Below are positions 1-8,811 of a stretch of 64,000 nucleotides of DNA, piece after piece. A program made the translations under genes and the position numbers. Position 1 is the first letter of the stretch. The number at the start of each line of letters is the position of its first letter. The notes beneath the pieces are model-generated. The model worked only from the letters and a program-made list of their open reading frames with translations. It was not told the DNA's origin and searched no databases. The DNA comes from SKGN01 sp050948865 (GTDB lineage Bacteria > Bacillota_I > Bacilli_A > RF39 > UBA660): positions 120,432-184,431 of the forward strand of contig JBMNEQ010000004.1 in the NCBI GenBank assembly GCA_050948865.1, read 5' to 3'.

Positions 1-280
1 TAATATAACTAATTAATAAATATAGCAAAGTAAAATTCATTTCTAATAATTGATGAACTAAGTTTGATGGTTAAAATCCCTAAATTATTAAGTGATATGA
101 ATTTGCTCGTTTCTTGTTTGTTATATATAATGAATTAGGAATTTAAAAAATAGGTTCTTAATAAAAACAGTTCTATTACAGATGATATTACTGATAAAGA
201 TTGGATTTAAGTCAAGTATTTAGACGCTTTTTTATAAACGTTTTAATTTATATTTAAATTTATTCCAATTTCCTTTATGA

Positions 281-364
281 TTTTAGGAACCCAATTCGTG
301 TTAATTTTGTCGTGGAAAGCGTATAGACGCTTTCGCTTTTACGACTAACACGAATTGCCTAAAA
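281..364. repeat. Large imperfect inverted repeat / cruciform
   Basis: Nested complementary arms are visible: TTTTAGG (281-287) with CCTAAAA (358-364), AATTCGTGTTA (293-303) with TAACACGAATT (346-356), GTCGT (309-313) with ACGAC (341-345), and an apical 8-bp stem GAAAGCGT (315-322) with ACGCTTTC (327-334) closing a 4-base loop. Bulges separate the stems. It could be a structured RNA, a recombination or protein-binding site, or the end of a mobile element. No adjacent gene explains it. Confidence 0.7.
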
Positions 365-433
365 TAATAAAGTTTTCTCGGCATAAATACAAAAAAATTC
401 CTTAAAAGGAATCCAAAAAATTATTTCAACAAC

Positions 434-477
434 TAAGTTCCCATATGGTAGTTGGGCGGGAACTTACCTTTTTATTT
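434..477 (+). terminator. Probable intrinsic terminator
   Basis: Nine-base arms TAAGTTCCC (434-442) and GGGAACTTA (458-466) are followed by a T-rich tail. The inner bases CAACT (430-434) and AGTTG (450-454) could form an alternative stem. It would end transcripts entering from before the window or from the cruciform region. Confidence 0.55.
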
Positions 478-497
478 AACAGCTAGAGAGAATATTA

Positions 498-525
498 TTG
501 ACATAACTAAAGATAGTGATAAAAT
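498..525 (+). promoter_or_regulatory. Promoter of signal peptidase gene
   Basis: TTGACA at 498-503 and TAAAAT at 520-525 are separated by 16 bases, a good housekeeping sigma-A promoter. It lies about 35 bases before the ATG at 558. Confidence 0.65.
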
Positions 526-557
526 ATAATTATAATTAAAAAAGAAAAAGGTGAATC

Positions 558-1079
558 ATGATTGATTTTATAGAATTTTTAAAAGATATATTTGGTTATG
601 CTATTATAATTGCTTTAATTATTTTAATTAGAATATTTGTTTTAGTTCCTATTGAGGTAGTAGGAACTTCTATGGAACCAAATTTAAAAAATGGGGATAT
701 AATATTAATGGATAAAGTAGCATATAATTATTTTAAATTAAAACGTTTTGATGTTATAGTATCTGAATATGATAGCCCTAAACATATAGTTAAAAGAATA
801 ATAGGTTTACCAGGAGATAAAATTAGATATATAGATAATAAATTATATATTAATGAAAAAGAAGTAGAAGAAAAATTTAATAAATATGGAGTAATAGAAG
901 ATTATTCTTTAAAAGAATTAGATTATGAAAAAATACCAGAAGATATGTATTTTGTAATAGGGGATAATAGAGAAGATTCTGTTGATAGTCGTAGTTTTGG
1001 TTTAATCCATAAAGAAGAAATAGAAGGAAAACCTTTTCTTGTTATATGGCCCTTAAATCATTTTAAGTTAGTAAAATAA
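558..1079 (+). CDS. lepB: Signal peptidase I
   Basis: Membrane-anchored serine protease (S26 family) that removes signal peptides from exported proteins. The 173-residue length is typical of Gram-positive SipS-type enzymes. One N-terminal membrane segment (about residues 11-31) is followed by the catalytic Ser box (GTSMEP, Ser38) and the Lys box (KRIIGLPGD, Lys79), then the conserved GDNREDSVDSRSFG block (135-148). Ser/Lys spacing matches B. subtilis SipS (Ser43/Lys83). The ATG follows an AAAGGTG ribosome binding site. It is transcribed alone from the 498-525 promoter. The next gene encodes a large exported protein, a plausible substrate. Confidence 0.96.
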   Translation: MIDFIEFLKDIFGYAIIIALIILIRIFVLVPIEVVGTSMEPNLKNGDIILMDKVAYNYFKLKRFDVIVSEYDSPKHIVKRIIGLPGDKIRYIDNKLYINEKEVEEKFNKYGVIEDYSLKELDYEKIPEDMYFVIGDNREDSVDSRSFGLIHKEEIEGKPFLVIWPLNHFKLVK

Positions 1080-1106
1080 TAAAAGACTTTTATTGTTTCC
1101 CAACAA

Positions 1107-1135
1107 TTGCCAAAAAATAATTTTTGTGCTATTAT
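1107..1135 (+). promoter_or_regulatory. Promoter of the riboswitch leader
   Basis: TTGCCA (1107-1112), a 17-base spacer and TATTAT (1130-1135) form a near-consensus sigma-A promoter placed so that transcription begins just ahead of the c-di-GMP aptamer. Confidence 0.65.
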
Positions 1136-1159
1136 ATTTTTAAGTTTAGACATTTATTA

Positions 1160-1250
1160 TTTAATTTGGCAAACTTTTTGAAAGAAAAGGACGCAAAGTT
1201 GGGAATCTAAGGTATTAGTGATGGTAATTGAATACTATGATCGTCCAACT
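1160..1250 (+). promoter_or_regulatory. Cyclic di-GMP-I (GEMM-I) riboswitch aptamer
   Basis: The diagnostic elements of the GEMM-I fold are present in order: GGCAAAC (1168-1174), a 6-bp stem capped by a GAAA tetraloop (1174-1189), GGACGCAAAG (1189-1198), and a helix containing the 11-nt tetraloop receptor halves UCUAAG and UAUGA (the usual C-G closing pair replaced by U-A). The base aligning with G20 of the Vibrio Vc2 aptamer is G (1168), as expected for c-di-GMP rather than cGAMP binders. The 3' strand of the receptor helix, CCAAC (1245-1249), pairs with GTTGG (1198-1202) and overlaps the terminator arm that begins at 1247. By inference, ligand binding would block termination, giving an ON switch. 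Confidence 0.85.
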
Positions 1251-1276
1251 GCAACTAGCGAATATTGCAGTTTTTT
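1247..1276 (+). terminator. Riboswitch-controlled terminator
   Basis: Perfect arms AACTGCAA (1247-1254) and TTGCAGTT (1265-1272) are followed by six T's. The 5' arm shares bases with the aptamer helix, so the two structures exclude each other. This is the expression platform of the c-di-GMP switch ahead of the surface protein. Confidence 0.85.
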
Positions 1277-1329
1277 GTTTGAATAATAAGTGTTGAACGG
1301 GCTAAATATATTAATGGGAGGAAATATTT

Positions 1330-4300
1330 ATGCTAAACAGAAAATTTATTGTAGCTTTTGCAGTTACAGTACTCGTTTTCTTGGGAATCTATACGTTTGC
1401 GTTAAACCCGCCAGCAGATGAACCTAAGGACGATGAAACAGGTGTTAAGGAGGAGCAAAAGACACCGAAAGAAGAGAATATAGAAGGGGAAAATATAGAG
1501 GAAGGGGAAGAGGCTGAAGAAGAATTTGAAGAAGGAACAGGAAGTGGTTTACAATTTACTCCTGGAAGAATTATACCTACTACAAGTTCTGTAACTAATT
1601 TACCAGAAAAGGTAGAGGAAGATACTGAAGAACCAGTGGTAGAGGAAGAAGTTATTCCATTATCAATTTCAGGAGTAGAAGAAGGGGCATATTATAATGA
1701 TGAGCAACAGTTAGAAATAAAAGGAACAAACATAATTAGTGTTAAACGTAATGGGGAATCAGTTGGATTTACAGGTGGTAATTATTCTTTTAGTGAAGAA
1801 GCTGAATATGAAATAGTTGTTACTGATAATGATAATAATACTATTTCAGTGAATTTTGTGATTGATACTACTGTTCCAAGTATAAGTGGAATTGAAGAAA
1901 ATACACATACGAATAATGAAGTAGAAATAACAATTGAGGATAAAAATTTAGAATCAGTTTTAGTTAACGATGAAATAATTGAATTAGATGAAAATAATAA
2001 ATTTGTTCTTAGTGAAGAAAATGAATATGTTGTTATCGTTACTGATAAAGCGAATAATCAAACTAAAGTTGAATTCGTTATTGATAAAACAGCTCCTGAG
2101 GTAAAACTTAATGGAGATAAAAAAATATATTTAGAATTCAATCAAGATTATTATGATGATAAAGGTGCTACTGCAACAGATACTTTTACTGCAACAGAAG
2201 AATTAATATTTAGAAATTTAATTGAATATGTTGAAGTAATAGATGGTAATAAAAACTTCGTTAAAGTTTCAGAAATTGATAATACAAAAATTGGAAGATA
2301 TAAAGTTTGGTATTATTTTAAAGATAAAGCTGGTAATGAAGGTAATGCCATAAGAAATGTTTATGTAGAAGATACTACTTCACCTATTATTGAATTAATA
2401 GGGGATTCAGAAATAATTATGAATCCATCAATTTTCTATTTTGATCAAGGAGCCACAGCTACTGATAATTATGATGGAGATTTAACAAAGAAAATTAAAA
2501 AAACAGGTTTTGTTAATCCATTAATTCCAGGAAAATATACGATTACTTATAATGTTACTGATAGTAATGGAAATGAAGCTGAACCTGTATCAAGAACCGT
2601 GATTGTTAAAGATACAATTAAACCAACAGTATTATTATTACCATATGGTAATAATAAAGCAGCTAAAACTCATAGTACTTGGGTAATTGTTTTAGATAAT
2701 CACCGTGTTGATAATGATAGTTTAAAATATATATGGACTGATTCAACAGAAGCGCCAACTAAAGAAGAATTTAGTAATGAATTTAGAAATTTTAATGTAA
2801 TTAAAAGTCCATCTGATTTAAATGGAACCTATTATTTATGGATTTATGCTAAAGATGTTAGTGGCAATGAAACAATAGTTAGTAGTAAAGCTTTTAATTT
2901 TGATAATGAAGGCCCAAGTGTAGAGGTAAATTATAGTATTACTGAAGAAACTAATGAAAATGTAGTAGTAACTATTAGTGCAAATGAAAAGATGCAAAAA
3001 GTAGATGGTTGGACATTATCAAATGATAAAAAAGAATTAAAGAAAGATTATAAAACAAATGTTTCTAATGAACGTGTTGTCTTAAAAGATTTGTTAGGAA
3101 ATAGTACAGAAGTTTTTATAAGTATAACTAATATAGATAAAGGAAAACCTGATTTTAAAATTTCAAGGAATATTCCTTTTGATCAACCAACTAATCAAGA
3201 TGTTACTCTAACTTTTGCTATTGCTTATGATAATTCTGGCGGTTTTGGTCTTCATGATGAACCTTATTCATTTGATGGGGGAAAGACATGGACTAATGAC
3301 TCTTCTAAAACCTTTTCAAAAAACCAAAGTGTTAATGTAATGTTAAGAGATAAAGTTGGTAATACCTGTTCAGGAAGTATTAAAATTACCAATATTGATA
3401 AGGAAACTCCTGTTGTAACTTATAATGATAAAGAACAAAGAACAGTCAAAGAAACAATTACAATAAACCCAGATGGGGAATATGATGTGGAAGGAAACAA
3501 TCCTTTTCTAGTAACAGATAATAGTCAAGAAGGTTATTTAGAACCTTATGAAATAAAAATTAGATATGCTCCAGAATGGGATGGGCAAAATGGAACATAT
3601 AATGGTAAAAAAGTAGATAAAGTTGATTTGGGATTACTAGGAGTATATAGAATTGATTATAAATATAAAGATGAAGCAGGTAATAAAACTTATGGTGCTG
3701 TTTGGATTTATGTAGTTGTTGGTGAAAAACAAGTTTATAATGAAACAAAACAAATTCTTTATGATGTTATACAAGAAGCAATAAATGAAGCAGATGAAGG
3801 AAATACGATTTTAGTAGGACCTGGAGAATATGATGTAGCATATATTAAAGAATCTAAAAAACATTATTTATTGATTGAAAAACCAATAATTATTAAAGCT
3901 GCTGAAATGGATAATAAACCTATTTTAGTTGGAGATTATAATCAAATTCAAGCTCAAGGAAGCCATCAACAGGCAACCATAGAAATTTATAATACTGATA
4001 ATGTTACTTTAGATGGTTTAGTTATACATAGTATAGAAAACTATCCTTCGACCTTTACTAAAGCATTAGAAATAACAAATTCAAATAATACTCTTATAAA
4101 TAATTGTACTATTTACGATGAAGGTAGGACCGCTATTTATATTGCTGGAAATGAAGTAGGAAAATATACAATTTCAAATAATAACCTTGATGGTTCTATT
4201 GTTGTAGCTAATGGTGCTGGTGATGGAGAAGGGGCTAATGAAGCCATTATTAAAAATAATGTTATAAATGGAAGTATTTCTTTTACAGGAAAAACCAATT

Positions 4301-5460
4301 CAGGTTGGGATCCTTTATCTATTAACGAATATCCAAATATAAAAAATAATGTTATTAATGGAACAAATGAAGGAATGTTATTGAATAGTCGTGATAGTGA
4401 TGAAGGTAATTTAATTAGTAATGATCTTTTAAATATGATTATCGAAAATAATGAGTTCCCTAGTGGAGAAATAGGTATAATGAAGGATAGTTATGAATGT
4501 TATGATGCAGAATTACATAGAAAAAGACTTATTTTAAATCCTTTGATTATTAATACTACAACTAGTTTTTCTTATTTAACTCTTCAAAATGCAATTAATG
4601 ATGCTAACGAAGGAGATACTATTAAATTATTTGATCATCTTCAACTTAGTTCGACAATAAATATTTCTAATCTTAATTTTACACTAGATTTGAATGGTCA
4701 TAGTTTGACAACTCCAGATGCTGAGGGTTCGGCTGCCCAAACGGTGTTTAAAATTGTTGGGGAGTCTAATGTTACGATACAAGGTAAAGGTTTGATTCAA
4801 TCAGGGACCACTACTAGTTATGAAGGGTTTGTTAATATGACTCCAACAATCCATATAAATGATGCAAATTCTAGTCTTACAATAGATAATGCAACTATTA
4901 AAGGTGGAGATTCCATTAATTCACGAGATACAGCACCGGCCCTTTGGGGTCAAAACTTTAAGGAAATTAACATTATTGATGCAACTATACTCGGGGGAGA
5001 CCACATTAAGAAAAAAGATGTAGGTATTGGATATAACAATTATGCTACTGCAGGTTATGCGATTGATTTAAATGTAGCAAGTGGCAAAACTGTAAATATC
5101 ATTAGAAGTACCATTAGTGGTGGTAATGGAATAAACGGTGGATATAATACTTTTGAACAAGGTGAAGGATATAAGCAAGCTTCTGGTGGGCAAGCATTTT
5201 CTATGAATCAAACAAACGAAATAAATATTACAAATTCCACTATTAGGGGCGGTCACAGTGATTTACATCATGGAGGTCATGCTATTGTACGAGGCGTGGG
5301 GAAATTTGATATAAAAGCCTCTAGTTTAGTTGGTGGAAATGGTAATAAAGAAAATGGATATTCGGCAGGAAAAGGAGTATCTGGCTATGATTCTGGAAGT
5401 GGTAGTTACACTATTGATGAAAACTCTACTATAACTGATGGAGGTTCAAGTAATTCATAA
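1330..5460 (+). CDS. Large exported Ig-like / beta-helix surface protein
   Basis: A 1376-residue protein with an N-terminal hydrophobic export or anchor segment (about residues 5-25), a very acidic Glu-rich linker (about 30-110), several Ig-like modules including two DUF5011/HYR-like domains (about 253-348 and 349-432; motif GATATDNYDGDLT), and two right-handed parallel beta-helix blocks (about 810-1080 and 1090-1376) rich in N-N-x-I/V turns. It probably acts outside the cell as an adhesin or glycan-binding protein. I see no LPXTG or other C-terminal anchor, so attachment may be through the N-terminal segment. A GGGAGG ribosome binding site precedes the ATG. The upstream c-di-GMP switch supports a sessile or adhesive role. 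The last ~750 bases look less AT-rich by eye, possibly a swapped module. Ligand unknown. Confidence 0.8.
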   Translation: MLNRKFIVAFAVTVLVFLGIYTFALNPPADEPKDDETGVKEEQKTPKEENIEGENIEEGEEAEEEFEEGTGSGLQFTPGRIIPTTSSVTNLPEKVEEDTEEPVVEEEVIPLSISGVEEGAYYNDEQQLEIKGTNIISVKRNGESVGFTGGNYSFSEEAEYEIVVTDNDNNTISVNFVIDTTVPSISGIEENTHTNNEVEITIEDKNLESVLVNDEIIELDENNKFVLSEENEYVVIVTDKANNQTKVEFVIDKTAPEVKLNGDKKIYLEFNQDYYDDKGATATDTFTATEELIFRNLIEYVEVIDGNKNFVKVSEIDNTKIGRYKVWYYFKDKAGNEGNAIRNVYVEDTTSPIIELIGDSEIIMNPSIFYFDQGATATDNYDGDLTKKIKKTGFVNPLIPGKYTITYNVTDSNGNEAEPVSRTVIVKDTIKPTVLLLPYGNNKAAKTHSTWVIVLDNHRVDNDSLKYIWTDSTEAPTKEEFSNEFRNFNVIKSPSDLNGTYYLWIYAKDVSGNETIVSSKAFNFDNEGPSVEVNYSITEETNENVVVTISANEKMQKVDGWTLSNDKKELKKDYKTNVSNERVVLKDLLGNSTEVFISITNIDKGKPDFKISRNIPFDQPTNQDVTLTFAIAYDNSGGFGLHDEPYSFDGGKTWTNDSSKTFSKNQSVNVMLRDKVGNTCSGSIKITNIDKETPVVTYNDKEQRTVKETITINPDGEYDVEGNNPFLVTDNSQEGYLEPYEIKIRYAPEWDGQNGTYNGKKVDKVDLGLLGVYRIDYKYKDEAGNKTYGAVWIYVVVGEKQVYNETKQILYDVIQEAINEADEGNTILVGPGEYDVAYIKESKKHYLLIEKPIIIKAAEMDNKPILVGDYNQIQAQGSHQQATIEIYNTDNVTLDGLVIHSIENYPSTFTKALEITNSNNTLINNCTIYDEGRTAIYIAGNEVGKYTISNNNLDGSIVVANGAGDGEGANEAIIKNNVINGSISFTGKTNSGWDPLSINEYPNIKNNVINGTNEGMLLNSRDSDEGNLISNDLLNMIIENNEFPSGEIGIMKDSYECYDAELHRKRLILNPLIINTTTSFSYLTLQNAINDANEGDTIKLFDHLQLSSTINISNLNFTLDLNGHSLTTPDAEGSAAQTVFKIVGESNVTIQGKGLIQSGTTTSYEGFVNMTPTIHINDANSSLTIDNATIKGGDSINSRDTAPALWGQNFKEINIIDATILGGDHIKKKDVGIGYNNYATAGYAIDLNVASGKTVNIIRSTISGGNGINGGYNTFEQGEGYKQASGGQAFSMNQTNEINITNSTIRGGHSDLHHGGHAIVRGVGKFDIKASSLVGGNGNKENGYSAGKGVSGYDSGSGSYTIDENSTITDGGSSNS

Positions 5461-5523
5461 GAATTAGAATAAACATAGGATACAGGGACATATTTACTGT
5501 CTTATAACGCAGTAATCTAAAAC

Positions 5524-5564
5524 AAACTGGGTGGTTCAAAGTGAATCATCCAGTTTTCTTTTTT
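5524..5564 (+). terminator. Terminator of surface protein gene
   Basis: Arms AAACTGGGTGGTTC (5524-5537) and GAATCATCCAGTTT (5543-5556) pair with two G-T wobbles and run into a T-rich tail. Confidence 0.85.
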
Positions 5565-5667
5565 ATCCCATGGAAAAGCGAGCAATTAAGTTCCCTTCTG
5601 TGAAGTGTTTTTTTAACAAAAACAATCTTATCTGAATAAAAGATTATCTATATTGATAACAAATTAT

Positions 5668-5690
5668 AAAAGAGCATCTGCTCTTTTTTT
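5668..5690 (+). terminator. Second intrinsic terminator
   Basis: AAAAGAGC (5668-5675), loop ATCT, GCTCTTTT (5680-5687) and a T run. With the terminator at 5524 it gives double insulation between the surface protein and the next operon. Confidence 0.8.
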
Positions 5691-5691
5691 C

Positions 5692-5720
5692 TTGTGAATA
5701 ATGTTATATTATGCTAAAAT
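5692..5720 (+). promoter_or_regulatory. Promoter of PH-domain gene / ppdK operon
   Basis: TTGTGA (5692-5697), 17 bases, TAAAAT (5715-5720), immediately after the terminator at 5668-5690. Confidence 0.6.
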
Positions 5721-5755
5721 TAAGTTGTAAGTAAGATAGTAAGGGAGTGAATGTA

Positions 5756-6154
5756 ATGGCATTTTTAAAGTTTAGACCGTTAACATCAAGATTTAATTTT
5801 AGGAAAACTTTGAAAGAAGAAGAATTAAATGAGGAGTTTAAAAGTTATTTACTTGATGGTGAAGAGATAATGATGTCTTTTTCTTCTGGTCGGGATGTGG
5901 GTATTTTTACTGATAAAAGAATTCTATTAATTGATATTAAGGGATTAAGGGGTTTAAGAAGAAGTATTTTTACTCTTCGTTATGAATCTATTTCGGCTTA
6001 TGAATTAAATGTTCGTTCTTTTGATAGTGCGATTAATATTACTAGTGATAGTGGTTATAAGATGTCTTTAAACTTTTTAAAACCTATTCCCTTAACAGAT
6101 ATGTTTAGGGTTTATGATTTAATAAACGAACACTTATTAGTCAATAATAGATAA
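5756..6154 (+). CDS. Small bacterial PH-domain protein
   Basis: A soluble 132-residue protein. The core (about 25-125) has the pattern of bacterial PH domains: DGEEIMMSFSSGRDVGIFTDKRILLID, then a strand carrying RYESISAYEL. Such domains are usually membrane- or ligand-binding adaptors of unknown biochemical role. I prefer ATG 5756 over GTG 5747 because the AAGGGAG ribosome binding site (5741-5747) is then 8 bases away rather than overlapping the start. It is followed 22 bases later by ppdK, probably in one transcript. Confidence 0.75.
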   Translation: MAFLKFRPLTSRFNFRKTLKEEELNEEFKSYLLDGEEIMMSFSSGRDVGIFTDKRILLIDIKGLRGLRRSIFTLRYESISAYELNVRSFDSAINITSDSGYKMSLNFLKPIPLTDMFRVYDLINEHLLVNNR

Positions 6155-6176
6155 TAAATAGAGGAAGGAATTTAAC

Positions 6177-8798
6177 ATGAAGAAATACGTATATTTATTT
6201 AATGAAGGTAGTAAAGAGATGAAGGATTTATTAGGTGGTAAGGGGGCTAATTTAGCTGAAATGATTAAATTAGGTTTACCTGTTCCTAGTGGTTTAACTG
6301 TTACTACAGAAGCTTGTTTAAAATATTATCAAGATAATAAAAAGATTTCTAAAGAGATAATAAAAGAGATTAAAGAAAAAGTTAAGGAATTAGAAAAAAT
6401 AACTGGTAAGAAGTTTGGATCTAGTACTAATCCTTTATTATTATCTGTTCGTTCGGGGGCTAAAATATCTATGCCAGGGATGATGGATACGGTTTTAAAT
6501 GTTGGTTTAAATGAAGAAATTGTTCAAAGTTTAATTAAAGAAACTAATAATTCAAGGTTTGTTTATGATTTATATAGACGTTTAATTGGAATGTATGCTG
6601 ATGTTGTTAAGGGATTACCAAAGGATAAGTTTGAAGAAATATTAGATTCTTTTAAAGATAAAAAAGGGGTGGAGCATGATACTTTATTAGATGAATTAGA
6701 TCTAAAAGAAATAACTAAGAGATTTAAATTATTATATAAAGAATTGGTTGGTAGTTCTTTTCCAAGTGATCCTTTTGATCAATTAATCACTTGTGTAGAA
6801 GCTGTTTTTGCTTCTTGGAATAATAACAGGGCAATTACTTATCGACGTTTAAATAATATTCCTGATGATATAGGAACTGCTGTTAATATTCAAGAGATGG
6901 TTTATGGTAATAAAGGAGAAGACTGTTTAACTGGAGTTTATTTTTCTCGTAGTCCTGTTAATGGGATTGATGAGTTATATGGTGAATACTTACCTAATGC
7001 TCAAGGCGAAGATATTGTGGCGGGTATTAGAACTCCTCTTGATATAAATAAATTAAAAGAAAGTAATAAAAAGTTATATGATGAATTATATACTTATGCC
7101 AAGAAATTAGAACATCATTATAAAGATGTTCAAGATATAGAATTTACTGTAGAATCTAATCAGTTATATCTGCTTCAAACTCGTAATGGGAAAAGAACGA
7201 TCGAAGCTGCTTTAAAAATTGCTGTTGATTTAGTTCATGAGGGATTAATTAATAAAGAGGAAGCCTTATTACAAATTAATCCTTTACAGTTAGAACAAGT
7301 TCTTCATAATAAGTTTGATGAAGAATCTTTGAATGAAGAATTAATCATTGGTAAAGGTTTACCAGCCTCTCCTGGGGCCGCTAGTGGGAGAATTTATTTT
7401 AATGCTAGTGATATTGTTCAAGCTAAAGAAAAGGGCTTTGAGGACCTTATTTTAGTTCGTTTAGAAACATCTCCTGAAGATATAGAAGGAATGAATAATG
7501 CTCTTGGTATTTTAACTTTAAGAGGAGGTATGACTTCTCATGCTGCTGTTGTAGCTAGAGGGATGGGTAAATGTTGTGTTAGTGGTTGTAATGATTTAAT
7601 CATTAATGAAGAAGATAAAATATTAAAAACAAAAGAGGGTAAGATCTTTAAAGAAGGGGATTATATTTCTTTAGATGGAACAACAGGGAATATTTATCAA
7701 GGTAAAATTAAAACGATTCCTCCTTTTATTAGTTCTTATTTTAAAGAATTTATGAGTTGGGCTGATGATGTTAGTAAGTTAGAAGTAAGGGCTAATGCAG
7801 AAACTATAAGTGATGTTAAACAAGCCTTATTATTTGGAGCTAAAGGAATTGGATTATGTCGTACAGAACATATGTTTTTTGATGAAGAAAGGATTAATAT
7901 TGTTAGAGAAATGATTATTTCTACTAATATAGAAAATAGACAAAAAGCTTTAGATAAATTATTACCTCTTCAACAAAGAGATTTTAAAGAACTTTTTAGA
8001 GAATTAAAAGGATATCCTATAACAATCCGTTATTTAGATCCTCCTTTACATGAGTTTTTACCAAAAACTGAAAAAGATTTAAAATCATTAATGGCAATAA
8101 TGAATCTTTCTTTAGAAGAGTTAAAAGAAAGAATTAATAATTTAAAAGAATTTAATCCAATGATGGGACATCGGGGATGTCGGGTAGCGATTACTTATCC
8201 AGAAATTCTTATTATGCAAACTAAGGCTGTTATTTTAGCGGGTATAAAAAGTATTAAAGAAGGAATAAATGTTAATATTGAATTAATGATTCCTTTAGTA
8301 ATTGATGTTGAAGAAATAAAATATTTAAAAAATATTATTAAAGAAACAATAGAACGTTTAATTAATGAAAGTAAAGTAGAGGTTCCTTATCAAATTGGAA
8401 CAATGATAGAAACTCCTAGAGCTTGTTTATTAGTCGATGAAATTTCCAAGGAAGTAAGTTTCTTCTCTTTTGGAACGAATGATTTAACACAAATGACGTA
8501 TGCATTTAGTAGAGATGACGCTGAGAAGTTTTTAAATGAATATTACCGTTTAAATATCTTAAAAGAAGATCCTTTTATTAAGTTAGATCAAGAAGGAGTA
8601 GGGTCTTTAATTAATATTGCTCTTAAAAAAAGTAAAAAAATAAATCCTAGTTTAAAAATAGGAATATGTGGAGAACATGGTGGAGAACCAAGTAGTATTA
8701 ATTTCTTTCATCAAGAAGGATTTGATTACGTCTCTTGTTCTTCATTTAGAATACCAATTGCTAGATTAGCGGGAGCTCAAGCTAAATTAAGAAAGTAA
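6177..8798 (+). CDS. ppdK: Pyruvate, phosphate dikinase
   Basis: Interconverts pyruvate, ATP and phosphate with PEP, AMP and pyrophosphate in the cytoplasm. Many anaerobes use it in pyrophosphate-saving glycolysis. The 873-residue length matches the family. Visible blocks: N-terminal nucleotide-binding GGKGANLAEM (about 21-30); the phosphohistidine loop LRGGMTSHAAVVARGMGK with His455, the same number as in the Clostridium symbiosum enzyme; and the C-terminal PEP/pyruvate TIM barrel (GLCRTEHMFF, GTMIETPRA, SFGTNDLTQMTY, GICGEHGG). The ATG follows GAGGAAGGA. No truncation or missing catalytic residue is seen. Confidence 0.97.
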   Translation: MKKYVYLFNEGSKEMKDLLGGKGANLAEMIKLGLPVPSGLTVTTEACLKYYQDNKKISKEIIKEIKEKVKELEKITGKKFGSSTNPLLLSVRSGAKISMPGMMDTVLNVGLNEEIVQSLIKETNNSRFVYDLYRRLIGMYADVVKGLPKDKFEEILDSFKDKKGVEHDTLLDELDLKEITKRFKLLYKELVGSSFPSDPFDQLITCVEAVFASWNNNRAITYRRLNNIPDDIGTAVNIQEMVYGNKGEDCLTGVYFSRSPVNGIDELYGEYLPNAQGEDIVAGIRTPLDINKLKESNKKLYDELYTYAKKLEHHYKDVQDIEFTVESNQLYLLQTRNGKRTIEAALKIAVDLVHEGLINKEEALLQINPLQLEQVLHNKFDEESLNEELIIGKGLPASPGAASGRIYFNASDIVQAKEKGFEDLILVRLETSPEDIEGMNNALGILTLRGGMTSHAAVVARGMGKCCVSGCNDLIINEEDKILKTKEGKIFKEGDYISLDGTTGNIYQGKIKTIPPFISSYFKEFMSWADDVSKLEVRANAETISDVKQALLFGAKGIGLCRTEHMFFDEERINIVREMIISTNIENRQKALDKLLPLQQRDFKELFRELKGYPITIRYLDPPLHEFLPKTEKDLKSLMAIMNLSLEELKERINNLKEFNPMMGHRGCRVAITYPEILIMQTKAVILAGIKSIKEGINVNIELMIPLVIDVEEIKYLKNIIKETIERLINESKVEVPYQIGTMIETPRACLLVDEISKEVSFFSFGTNDLTQMTYAFSRDDAEKFLNEYYRLNILKEDPFIKLDQEGVGSLINIALKKSKKINPSLKIGICGEHGGEPSSINFFHQEGFDYVSCSSFRIPIARLAGAQAKLRK

Positions 8799-8811
8799 TA
8801 AGGGAGGGTTT

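Larger units (their letters stand above)
1..480. other. Non-coding region with hairpins
   Basis: I find no credible gene here on either strand. The region holds an 84-base imperfect inverted repeat (281-364), a 16-base palindrome at 397-412, and a terminator-like hairpin at 434-477. Around 150-235 a short reading frame looks vaguely protein-like but is cut by stops and has no ribosome binding site, so I treat it as decayed or chance sequence. Confidence 0.6.

Noticed and set aside
150..235. Short protein-like stretch (SSITDDITDKDWI, then VKYLDAFL after a stop)
   Set aside because: Interrupted by stop codons, no start or ribosome binding site; at best a decayed fragment.
281..364. Integron attC site
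   Set aside because: The paired arms lack the required RYYYAAC/GTTRRRY core sites and no integrase is nearby.
397..412. 16-base palindrome ATTCCTTAAAAGGAAT as a possible operator
   Set aside because: AT-rich, no promoter or gene adjoining; kept only in the region description.
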